A DNA stretch of 58,591 nt. Source: Bacteroidaceae bacterium (GTDB lineage Bacteria > Bacteroidota > Bacteroidia > Bacteroidales > Bacteroidaceae). The stretch spans positions 1 to 58,591 of the forward strand of contig JAFSNB010000041.1 in assembly GCA_017447625.1 (NCBI GenBank). The letters run 5' to 3'. The notes below the pieces were generated by a model that searched no databases, was not told where the DNA came from, and saw only the letters and a program-made list of their open reading frames with translations. Below, piece after piece: positions 34,737 through 42,830 of this stretch (position 1 is the stretch's first letter; each line of letters starts with the position of its first letter). The position numbers and the translations under genes are program-made.

Positions 34737-34744
34737 CAAAGATA
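34737..34744 (-). promoter_or_regulatory. -7 box for the small membrane protein gene
   Basis: TATCTTTG on the minus strand, about 31 bases before the ATG at 34706. Confidence 0.5.
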
Positions 34745-34803
34745 GCCCAAAGACACGAGGTAATCGTATTTTCACTCATTGATTTAACCTAAATTAGCAA
34801 TAT

Positions 34804-36252
34804 ATGGCCAATTCTAACCAACTTCAGCCGGCATCTGTGTTCGAGATGTTCGCATTGATAAACAAAGTGCCTCGCCCCTCGAAACATGAGGAGCAGATGA
34901 TTGAATTCCTCGTGGATTTCGCGAAAAAGAACAATCTCCAGTATAAGGTGGACGATACTGGCAATGTCCTCATCAGCAAGCCTGCCACACTTGGCATGGA
35001 GGACCGCCCGACGGTTATCCTACAGAGCCACATGGATATGGTGTGCGAGAAGAACAACGATGTCCAGATGGATTTCCTCAAAGACCCAATCCAGACATGG
35101 ATTGACGGCGAATGGATGAAAGCCAAAGGCACAACCCTCGGTGCTGACGACGGTATTGGGTGCGCCATGGAGTTGGCCCTCTTGGTTGACGAATCTGTGA
35201 AACACGGTCCCATTCAGTGCGTATTCACACGCGACGAGGAGACTGGTCTCACTGGTGCCGAGGGAATGCAGCCCGGATTTATGGATGGCGATATGCTCAT
35301 CAACCTCGACTCCGAGGACGAGGGACAGATTTTTGTCAGCTGCGCCGGCGGTTGCCGCACGGAGGCTGTCTTCACCTTCACCCCCGAACCAACGCCCGAG
35401 GGACTCTTTTTCCTGCGGCTGCAAGTCAAGGGACTTATGGGAGGACACAGCGGCGACGATATCGACAAGAAACGTGCCAACGCAAACAAGATTCTGGCCC
35501 GTTTCCTCTACACCAGCCTGAAGCGCTACGGTCTGCGACTATCTGACATTCAGGCCGGTGGATTGCATAATGCTATTCCGCGCGAGGCCGAGGCTCTGGT
35601 GGCTGTTCCCGTGAAGTACAAGGAACAGATACGCATAGACTGGAATCTTTTTGCCGCCGATGTAGAAGAAGAATTCCGCGTGACGGAGCCTTCGATGCAA
35701 TTCCTACTTGAGAGCGCCGATGCTGCAGATACGGTGCTGCCGGCTGATGTCAACTATCGTCTGATATCTGCTTTGCAGGCTGTTCACAACGGCATCCTCG
35801 CCATGAGCCAGGACATGGAGCTCGTAGAGACTTCCTCCAATCTGGCCAGCATACGTCAGGAAGCGCCCGGTCGCATCCGCATAAACTCTTCACAGCGCAG
35901 CAGCTTCATGAGTAATCGGCATAACATGGCAAACACCATCGCCGCCACATTCGAACTGGCCGGCGCAGAGGTGAATATCGGTGAGGGCTATCCCGGTTGG
36001 AAGCCAAACCCGGACAGTCGTCTGCTGAAAGTCACTGTTGAGCAATACGAACGTCTGTTTGGCCGTAAGCCCATCGTTCGCGGCATACACGCAGGACTGG
36101 AGTGCGGCCTCTTCTCCGAGAAATATCCGAATCTGGACATGGTGAGCTTTGGACCTACTCTGCGCGGTGTCCATTCGCCAGACGAGCGTCTGGAAATAAA
36201 GACCGTAGATCTCGTCTGGAAGCACCTGCTCGCCGTCCTTGAGAACATTTAA
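34804..36252 (+). CDS. pepD: Aminoacyl-histidine dipeptidase (PepD, M20C)
   Basis: 482 residues, usual length. Zinc-binding and catalytic segments of M20 peptidases are present: VILQSHMDMVCEK, TLGADDGIGCAMEL, TRDEETGLTGAEG and the bridging region INLDSEDEG; the dimerisation domain occupies about residues 200-370 (GLMGGHSGDDIDKKRANANK). It cleaves Xaa-His and other dipeptides in the cytoplasm. The next gene begins two bases after the stop, so the pair is an operon. No clear promoter box was seen in the 50 bases upstream. Confidence 0.95.
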   Translation: MANSNQLQPASVFEMFALINKVPRPSKHEEQMIEFLVDFAKKNNLQYKVDDTGNVLISKPATLGMEDRPTVILQSHMDMVCEKNNDVQMDFLKDPIQTWIDGEWMKAKGTTLGADDGIGCAMELALLVDESVKHGPIQCVFTRDEETGLTGAEGMQPGFMDGDMLINLDSEDEGQIFVSCAGGCRTEAVFTFTPEPTPEGLFFLRLQVKGLMGGHSGDDIDKKRANANKILARFLYTSLKRYGLRLSDIQAGGLHNAIPREAEALVAVPVKYKEQIRIDWNLFAADVEEEFRVTEPSMQFLLESADAADTVLPADVNYRLISALQAVHNGILAMSQDMELVETSSNLASIRQEAPGRIRINSSQRSSFMSNRHNMANTIAATFELAGAEVNIGEGYPGWKPNPDSRLLKVTVEQYERLFGRKPIVRGIHAGLECGLFSEKYPNLDMVSFGPTLRGVHSPDERLEIKTVDLVWKHLLAVLENI

Positions 36253-36254
36253 AG

Positions 36255-37745
36255 ATGAATATTAGACTCATCCTTCCTTTGCTGTTCGCTGCGGTATTTG
36301 CTGCCTGCGATCGCTACGACGACTTCACTGCAGACCGCGCTGCTACGCTTGCGTTCAGCGCGGACTCAGTGCGTTTTGACACCCTCATCACTACAGTCCC
36401 CTCGGCCACAAAGACCCTCATCGTCTATAACCATGGAGACAAGGGTGTCCGGATCAGCGAGGTCGCTCTGGAGAAAGGAGCCGCCAGCAACTTCCGTGTC
36501 AATGTAGATGGACAGGATATGAGCCGCTCTGAGGCAAACCGCATATATGATTTTGAGGTGCGCCGTCGCGACAGTATATTTGTGCGCATAGAGGTAACGG
36601 TCCCGCAGTTGGAAGCCGACACCATTATGCAATTGGAGGATGCGTTAATCTTCACCCTTGAGAGCGGCATACGTCATCGTGTGGTTATCACTGCTGGCGG
36701 ACAGAACGCCTATTTCCTGCGTGGCTTTGTTGTTCAGACGGACACCGCGTTCGCCACAAACCGTCCGATTGTGGTATATGACAGCTTGGTGGTGGGGCAG
36801 GGCAGTGTCCTAACCCTTCAGGCAGGCACGCAGCTGCTCTTCCACGAGGGAGCTTATATGCGCGTCCGAGGGCGCCTCGTGGCCTCAGGTACACTTGATG
36901 CTCCCGTCGTTTTCCGTGGCGACCGCACTGACCATATGTTTGACTATCTACCTTACGATCGCCTACCGGCAAGATGGGAGGGAATAACAATAGACGAAGG
37001 CAGCAAGGATAACGTCTTGGAGTATGTAGATATACACAGCGCGAAGTATGGAATAGCCTGCCGAGGCCTTGCTGAGGAAATCTCTACATTCACTTCAACA
37101 GACACAATCAAATCACCTCATTTTAGTCTCATTAATTCTCGAGTACATAATATTGGTGGTGCTGGTATAGACGGCTTCGATGCTGTGATGATTGTGCAGA
37201 ACTCAGAAGTCTCCAATACTCTTGGGAACTGCGTCAATCTGATAGGCGGAGTGGCTCAGTTCACCCATTGCACATTGGCTCAGTTCTATGCTTTAGATGC
37301 TCAGAGAGGTAATGCACTTTTCTTTACAGACAGCATAGCTTCGAGTCCCATCCGCCTTTGTGATTTCAACAATTGTGTTATAGTCGGTTACGCAGACGAC
37401 GAGCTTATGGGAGATGTGAATATCGATGGTCCCACGCCAGCAAACTTCCATTTCCGCAACTGTTATATTGCGACCGTTGAGACCGATATACCGGAGCGTT
37501 TTATCGGCATCGTATATGACAAATACGACAAGAACACCCATCCATTAACTGGCAGCAACAATTTCACCCTAATTGACACCCATAATTTCCTTTATGACTT
37601 CACGCCTAAGGACAGTTCTCTGATACGTGGAGTTGCCGACCCACTACTAGCCCGTCCACTTCCTACAGACCGTCTTGGCCGTAACCGCTTTGCCGATGGA
37701 GCTCCCGATGCAGGCTGTTACGAATATCTCCCCCCACAAAATTAA
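36255..37745 (+). CDS. Lipoprotein with right-handed beta-helix-like repeats
   Basis: 496 residues. The signal peptide ends in FAACD, a lipobox. An Ig-like N-terminal domain (TKTLIVYNHGDKGVRISEVA) is followed from about residue 170 by short beta repeats (VLTLQAGTQLLFHEGAYMRV, GTLDAPVVFRG, NVLEYVDIHSAKYGI), the pattern of a parallel beta-helix. Such proteins are common, uncharacterised surface lipoproteins in Bacteroidales. The last codons and stop lie in a short C/G-rich repeat (CTCCCCCCACAAAATTAATT). It is coupled to pepD, but no functional link is evident. Confidence 0.8.
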   Translation: MNIRLILPLLFAAVFAACDRYDDFTADRAATLAFSADSVRFDTLITTVPSATKTLIVYNHGDKGVRISEVALEKGAASNFRVNVDGQDMSRSEANRIYDFEVRRRDSIFVRIEVTVPQLEADTIMQLEDALIFTLESGIRHRVVITAGGQNAYFLRGFVVQTDTAFATNRPIVVYDSLVVGQGSVLTLQAGTQLLFHEGAYMRVRGRLVASGTLDAPVVFRGDRTDHMFDYLPYDRLPARWEGITIDEGSKDNVLEYVDIHSAKYGIACRGLAEEISTFTSTDTIKSPHFSLINSRVHNIGGAGIDGFDAVMIVQNSEVSNTLGNCVNLIGGVAQFTHCTLAQFYALDAQRGNALFFTDSIASSPIRLCDFNNCVIVGYADDELMGDVNIDGPTPANFHFRNCYIATVETDIPERFIGIVYDKYDKNTHPLTGSNNFTLIDTHNFLYDFTPKDSSLIRGVADPLLARPLPTDRLGRNRFADGAPDAGCYEYLPPQN

Positions 37746-37771
37746 TTGCGGAGGGGAGATACATGTATTTC

Positions 37772-37839
37772 TGGAAGTTAAAGGGAAGTTGAAGAGAATT
37801 TATCGCGGTCTTTGACCGCTTGGAAGTTAAAAGGACAAA
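37772..37839. repeat. Dispersed 68-bp repeat, copy 2
   Basis: Aligns ungapped to 7562-7629 with about seven mismatches. The central hairpin is GCGGTC-TTT-GACCGC (37805-37819): the loop base differs from copy 1 while the stem is kept. Confidence 0.7.
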
Positions 37840-37883
37840 TGTTATTGCTAATGAGTATTGTCCTTTCTATTCCTTTTAACTTC
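37823..37883. terminator. Two-sided stem between convergent genes
   Basis: GAAGTTAAAAGG (37823-37834) pairs with CCTTTTAACTTC (37872-37883), and AGGACAA (37832-37838) pairs alternatively with TTGTCCT (37858-37864). It lies between the convergent ends of the lipoprotein gene and prs and could end transcription in both directions. The left arm is the last word of the dispersed repeat. Confidence 0.45.
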
Positions 37884-37906
37884 ATTTCTATTCCATTCAA
37901 TTCTTT

Positions 37907-38839
37907 TCATATAAGATATTGTGATGAGATGCTCTCGTTGCTTTGAACGCGGCGGATGGTCTCAGCAATGAGGTCAGCGATGCTAATCTGATGCACTTTC
38001 GAACTCTTGGAGAAGTCGTAGGGGATTGAGTCCGTGAATACCACTTCTTCAAGGGCGGAGGCGTTGATACGTTCGGATGCGGGACCGCTCATCACACAGT
38101 GGGAGGCGATGGCTCGAACGCTCTTGGCACCGTTCTCCATCATGATGTTTGCGGCCATAGTTATTGTGCCTGCGGTATCTACCATATCATCAACGATTAC
38201 CACGTTTGCACCAGATACGTCACCGATAATCTGCATGGAGGCTACCTGATTTGCGCGAGCACGGGTCTTGTTGCACAGCACAAGCGGACATTGTAAATAC
38301 TTGGAGTAGGTGCTGGCTCGTTTGCTGGAACCCATGTCTGGAGCAGCGATGACGATATTCTCCAGATTCAGGCTTTGGACATAGGGCAGGAGGACGCTGG
38401 ATGCGTACAGATGATCCACGGGGCAGTCGAAGAAGCCCTGCTCCTGATCTGCATGGAGATCCATAGTGATTATGCGGTCAATGCCGGCCACGGTGAGCAT
38501 ATCTGCCACAAGCTTTGCGCCGATAGCCACGCGCGGGCGGTCCTTGCGGTCCTGGCGAGCCCAGCCGAAATAAGGGATCACTGCGTTGATAGTGCGTGCT
38601 GAGGCTCGTTTGGCAGCATCAATCATCAGGAGCAATTCCATCAGATTGTCTGCGTTGGGGAAGGTGCTTTGCACAAGAAAGATGTCGCGCCCGCGGATGC
38701 TTTCTTCGTAACTTACACCAAATTCACCATCGCTGAATCTGGTGCAGTTGATGTTGCCCATGGGTATGCCAAGGCTTGCACAAATTTTTTCGGTCAGATA
38801 ACGGGTGGCCGTACCGGAGAAGACGAGGTAGGAGTTCAT
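37907..38839 (-). CDS. prs: Ribose-phosphate pyrophosphokinase
   Basis: 310 residues. The flexible loop region (GWARQDRKDRPRVAIGAK), the metal and ribose-5-phosphate segment (TMDLHADQEQGFFDCPVDHL) and the PRPP loop VVIVDDMVDTAGTI are complete. It makes phosphoribosyl pyrophosphate from ribose 5-phosphate and ATP for purine, pyrimidine, NAD and histidine synthesis; nadE, of NAD synthesis, lies 4 kb upstream in the same block. Class I enzyme, usual length. ATGTAAAATG words lie just upstream of the start. Confidence 0.96.
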   Translation of the reverse strand: MNSYLVFSGTATRYLTEKICASLGIPMGNINCTRFSDGEFGVSYEESIRGRDIFLVQSTFPNADNLMELLLMIDAAKRASARTINAVIPYFGWARQDRKDRPRVAIGAKLVADMLTVAGIDRIITMDLHADQEQGFFDCPVDHLYASSVLLPYVQSLNLENIVIAAPDMGSSKRASTYSKYLQCPLVLCNKTRARANQVASMQIIGDVSGANVVIVDDMVDTAGTITMAANIMMENGAKSVRAIASHCVMSGPASERINASALEEVVFTDSIPYDFSKSSKVHQISIADLIAETIRRVQSNESISSQYLI

Positions 38840-38927
38840 TATTTATATAAATGTAAAATTTATAATGTAGAATGTAAAATGTAAAAATAGGCTGCGCGCT
38901 ACTTGAAGTTCAATGTTCATTGTTCAA

Positions 38928-39536
38928 CTATTGGGCTGCTTTGCGGAGCTTGCGGAAATGGCCGATAACTTCCTTGTAGTCAAGTCCCGAGTGGATATTG
39001 AAGCGGTGCCAGAGATCACCGAGAATTACTGCGCCCCCGAAACCGTAGTCTTTGAGTTTGGGCAGAGTCTCGGCATTTATGCCTCCAGCTGCCATCACCT
39101 TGCGGTCTATCAGCCCTTGGCGTGTGGCATCGTAAAGTTGCTGATGTGTGTAGGCGGCTTTGCGATCGGGTTTGGATATGCTGTCGAAGACAGGGGAAAG
39201 AAACACATAATCCATCCCTTCACGCTGTTTTTGAAGTTTTTCGATTGAGTGAATTGAACGGCTCAGCTGTCCGCGGTAACCGGTTGGTGGAGTGGGGTGC
39301 TCCTCGCTGAGATGAATGCCGCGCAGACCGAACTCCTCTTTCAGATAAAAGTGGTCGTGTACGGTGATGCGCGAGTGCCACTCCTCTGGAATCAGAGTCA
39401 GGAGTCGCTCGGAATAGATAGGTTCTGCACCGGACTTGCGCATGTGGAATCCATCCAGACCCTCCTCGAAGAGAGCTGTGATGATCTTGTCTTCCTCAAC
39501 GAAAAAGTCTGGCGTAGAAAGAAGATATAGTTTCAT
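38928..39536 (-). CDS. ThiE/TenI-like thiamine phosphate synthase family protein
   Basis: 202 residues. TIM-barrel features of the ThiE family: GFHMRK, ITVHDHFYLKEEFGLRGIHL, DYVFLSPVFDSISKPDRKAA (phosphate region), MAAGGINAETLPKLKDYGFG and GGAVILGDLW. ThiE couples the pyrimidine and thiazole moieties of thiamine; TenI paralogues isomerise the thiazole tautomer. No other thiamine genes are adjacent, so a stand-alone paralogue is possible and I leave the symbol out. It ends in a CAATGTTCATTG word array. Confidence 0.85.
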   Translation of the reverse strand: MKLYLLSTPDFFVEEDKIITALFEEGLDGFHMRKSGAEPIYSERLLTLIPEEWHSRITVHDHFYLKEEFGLRGIHLSEEHPTPPTGYRGQLSRSIHSIEKLQKQREGMDYVFLSPVFDSISKPDRKAAYTHQQLYDATRQGLIDRKVMAAGGINAETLPKLKDYGFGGAVILGDLWHRFNIHSGLDYKEVIGHFRKLRKAAQ

Positions 39537-39544
39537 AACTGCAT

Positions 39545-42500
39545 TTATTTTGAGTTGAGCATAGTACGCACGGCCAGTTCAAGCTGTGCGTCACGTCCAC
39601 GGATTACGTCTGCAGGATCGTTGTAAATGAGGATGTCTGGTTCAAGCTGGGTGTTTTCCAGCTCGCCGCCGTTGGCATCTACGCGAACGACCATAGGAAT
39701 ACCGAACACGTAGTTATCAATGCTTTCCCACCACACTGATGTCATTGTTCCAGGCACTGGAGCGCCAATGAGCTTGCCAACCTTGTTCTCTCGATAGACC
39801 CAAGGGGTGCCGTGAGCGTTGGAGTAGTTGTCCTCGCCGATAAGCATACATGATGGTTTTGTCCAGCGGTTGTAGGGGTCGGTGCCGACATACTGTCCGC
39901 GCGGCATCTCCTTAAAGTTCTCATGTCCAGAGAGCAGCACAAGCACGTCGTTGTGCAGTGAGCCGCCGCCATTGTGTCGGGTGTCTATGATGGCAGCCTC
40001 GCGGTTGCGGTTCTTGTCATTAAGTAGGTTACGGTAGAGGTGACGGAAACTGGGCGAGTTCATGGCCTCGATGTGAACGTATGCCAGACGACCCTTGGAG
40101 AGGCTATCTACATAATTCTCCAGACTTCGCCACCAACGTTCGTACATAAGGCTGCCGGTTGATCCGTTCGGACGTATCGTGACATCGCGCTTGCCGTCCT
40201 TGCCGCCGGTTATGGTGAGGCGGGTGTAACGTCCCTGCTTGCCTTCTAGGAGCGGATAATAGTCCAATCCGGCTTTTATTGGCTCACCGTCGATATGTGT
40301 GATTACGTCTCCTGCCTTAACATTGCCTTTGATGTCAAGCGGACTGCCAGCAATGACTTCTGCTATGCGAAGTCCGTCGCCTTCGAAGTCATCATCAATG
40401 AGTATGCCAAGGTCTGCTGTGCGGAGAGACGAAATTCCCGGACGATAACGGCATCCCGTGTGGCTCACATTGACTTCGCCAAGCATCTCAGATGCCAGTT
40501 CTCCGAAGTCATATCCGTTGTTTATATGAGGCAGGAAGCGCTTGTAGCGGTCGTGGATAGCATCCCAGTTTGCTCCGTTCATGTTCGGGTCGAACACTTT
40601 CTCTTTCATCTGTCGCCACATGTGTTCGAACAGATAAGCGCGGTAGGCCACAGGACGGCGTATGGCATAAGCTTCAAAATCTATGGTGGAGAGGGTGCCG
40701 CTCTCCAGTTTCAGTTTCTTGATTTGGCCTCCCTGAATGAGGTATGCATTCTCCGCATCCTTGGTCAGGTCGAAGCCTCCGCTGATTCCTTTGGCCTTCA
40801 GGGTTGTACTCTGTTTCTCGAGATCCACTTCCCAGAGCGCAACTCCGGCCAGATATGAGGCCACGTAATAGAGTTTTGTGGCGTCCTTGTTCATCACAGC
40901 ATCTCCCATGCGGCTGCTGCCGGTTGTGAGACGAACTGTTCGCTGGTCGAGATTCGTGAGGTCGAAGTCTATCTTCATGGCCTCGATGCTGTCCTTGCGT
41001 GCCTGTTCTATACTGTCTTTCTTTAGCTGTTCAGGCTTTTTCTTCTTGTCCTTTTCTCTTTTCTCCTTTTCTTTCTTCTCTTTCTCTTTCTTCTCCTCGT
41101 CGCGGCGTTGCTTGTCCAGCTCACGTTCCTCCTTGTTCAGGCTGAAACGTTCGTATGCCTCGCGCTCGAGAAAACAGATATACTCGTCGCCTTCAGCGCC
41201 CCAGGAGCCGTGACTGCGATAACCATCGCGGTCTGAGGTGAAGATAAAGGCTTTGCCGTCGAGCACCCAACGGGCGTTGCCTTCATTGTACCCGCTGTTG
41301 GTGAGATTGACAATCGCTCCCTTGCCGTCTGCCGGAATCAGGGCGATATCGGTGTGGTTCCAGCCCCCCGTACCGATATATTCAGAAAGCAACCATTTAG
41401 AATTGGGACTCCACGAAAAGCTCTGGTCTCCGTCGCTGTAGGAATATTCCCATTTGCCGGGCATTACGGTTGTTATGCTCTTGGATTTCAAATCCATAAC
41501 ACATAACTCGGTGCGGTTGCGCAGGAAAGCTACTTTCTTCCCATCGGGGCTTACAACGGGCTGGAAGCAAGTTGTGCGTCCGTCGGTAAGGCGCTCTTCT
41601 TTCAGTTCGGTGCTATAGATGAACTGCTTCTCGTCCTTGCTTACGATTGTGGTCTGATAGATGCTCCAAGTACCGTCGCGCTCACTGTCATAAATAACTG
41701 AACGGCCGTCTTCGCCGAAACTAACCTCACGCTCGCGCTCAGGCGTTGACGTTATCTGACGTGTGGTCTTATAATCTAAAGATGTGACATATACATCGCC
41801 ATTCATGATGAAGGCAATCTCTTTGCCTTTTGGTGAGTGGCTGATGGCCGACACGCCGGAGGTGGTGAGCCATTTCTGAACCTCCCGCTCATCAATGTCT
41901 CCAACTACATTGATGTTGAGCTTCACGGGTTTTTGTCCCTGACGCATCGTATATAGCTCGCCGTTCTGCGAGAAGCAGAGGGTTCCGTTAGTTGAAGCTG
42001 TCAGGTATCGGACTGGGTCATCCTTGAAGGTCGTCAACTGCTTGGGGGAGCCGCCGTTTGCGGGTACGCTCCACACGTTGAATGTGCCGTCCTGCTGGCT
42101 CAACCAATAAATAGTCTGGCCGACACAGACGGGATTGCGGTCGTCGCAGCGGGAGTTGATCAGCTGGTGGAAAGTGCCCACGTGGTCGCCCTTCTTGCCG
42201 GGAGTCCACTGCCAGATGTCACGTGCAACGCTGGAAGTCATGTGTTTGCGCCAAGTGTCCTCATAGCCTTTGATCATATCGAAATATAGGACGCCGCCGG
42301 CTCCGACACAAACGTTTCCGGCAGCGATGTCAGCCACACGGTAAGGACGCTGGCCCTCTTTGGCAAGCACCTTGTACAGCTGAGGGAAGGTGGCATCGGG
42401 AAACTGGATGCTTTCGGGTCTCGGCCAGCCTGCAGTTGAGAACAGCACTTCATCAGCCGAGAGCCATCCCATAGGAATCTCTGTGCCGGAGTGGGTAGTC

Positions 42501-42805
42501 AGACGGGTAAGTCCTTCACCCTGGGCGCTCATCATCCAGACGTCGCGACTTCCTTCGCGATCGCTCTGGAAAGCTATTTTCTTTCCGTCGGGCGACCAGC
42601 AGGGTAGTCCGTCGAAAGCTCTGTTAGATGTCAGTTGACGGGCCTGACCGCCAGAAGCGGGCACCGTATATATATCCCCTTTGTATGCGAAGGCAATCGT
42701 GCTTCCATCGGGTGAGATTGCGGCCTGACGCAGCCAAAGTGGGGTGACTGCCTGAATGCAAAGGGTTGCGCTAAAAGTCAATAACAGTAAACCAAGTTTT
42801 CTCAT
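39545..42805 (-). CDS. Tricorn-like S41 protease with beta-propeller and PDZ domains
   Basis: 1086 residues. A signal peptide is followed by PD40-type beta-propeller repeats (for example SPDGSTIAFAYKGDIYTVPA, PCWSPDGKKIAFQSDREGSR), a highly charged lysine/glutamate stretch (about 580-630), a second set of repeats, a S41 N-terminal domain, a PDZ domain (about 795-865) and the S41 core. The tricorn tetrad looks conserved: S781-H782 (VSHTG), nucleophile S995 (NYSNAHG) and a glutamate at 1050 or 1055, so it should be active. Tricorn enzymes trim peptides; the signal peptide places this one in the periplasm. nadE starts 25 bases upstream in the same direction. Confidence 0.9.
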   Translation of the reverse strand: MRKLGLLLLTFSATLCIQAVTPLWLRQAAISPDGSTIAFAYKGDIYTVPASGGQARQLTSNRAFDGLPCWSPDGKKIAFQSDREGSRDVWMMSAQGEGLTRLTTHSGTEIPMGWLSADEVLFSTAGWPRPESIQFPDATFPQLYKVLAKEGQRPYRVADIAAGNVCVGAGGVLYFDMIKGYEDTWRKHMTSSVARDIWQWTPGKKGDHVGTFHQLINSRCDDRNPVCVGQTIYWLSQQDGTFNVWSVPANGGSPKQLTTFKDDPVRYLTASTNGTLCFSQNGELYTMRQGQKPVKLNINVVGDIDEREVQKWLTTSGVSAISHSPKGKEIAFIMNGDVYVTSLDYKTTRQITSTPEREREVSFGEDGRSVIYDSERDGTWSIYQTTIVSKDEKQFIYSTELKEERLTDGRTTCFQPVVSPDGKKVAFLRNRTELCVMDLKSKSITTVMPGKWEYSYSDGDQSFSWSPNSKWLLSEYIGTGGWNHTDIALIPADGKGAIVNLTNSGYNEGNARWVLDGKAFIFTSDRDGYRSHGSWGAEGDEYICFLEREAYERFSLNKEERELDKQRRDEEKKEKEKKEKEKREKDKKKKPEQLKKDSIEQARKDSIEAMKIDFDLTNLDQRTVRLTTGSSRMGDAVMNKDATKLYYVASYLAGVALWEVDLEKQSTTLKAKGISGGFDLTKDAENAYLIQGGQIKKLKLESGTLSTIDFEAYAIRRPVAYRAYLFEHMWRQMKEKVFDPNMNGANWDAIHDRYKRFLPHINNGYDFGELASEMLGEVNVSHTGCRYRPGISSLRTADLGILIDDDFEGDGLRIAEVIAGSPLDIKGNVKAGDVITHIDGEPIKAGLDYYPLLEGKQGRYTRLTITGGKDGKRDVTIRPNGSTGSLMYERWWRSLENYVDSLSKGRLAYVHIEAMNSPSFRHLYRNLLNDKNRNREAAIIDTRHNGGGSLHNDVLVLLSGHENFKEMPRGQYVGTDPYNRWTKPSCMLIGEDNYSNAHGTPWVYRENKVGKLIGAPVPGTMTSVWWESIDNYVFGIPMVVRVDANGGELENTQLEPDILIYNDPADVIRGRDAQLELAVRTMLNSK

Positions 42806-42830
42806 ATTTTATACTATATGTTCAATAATC

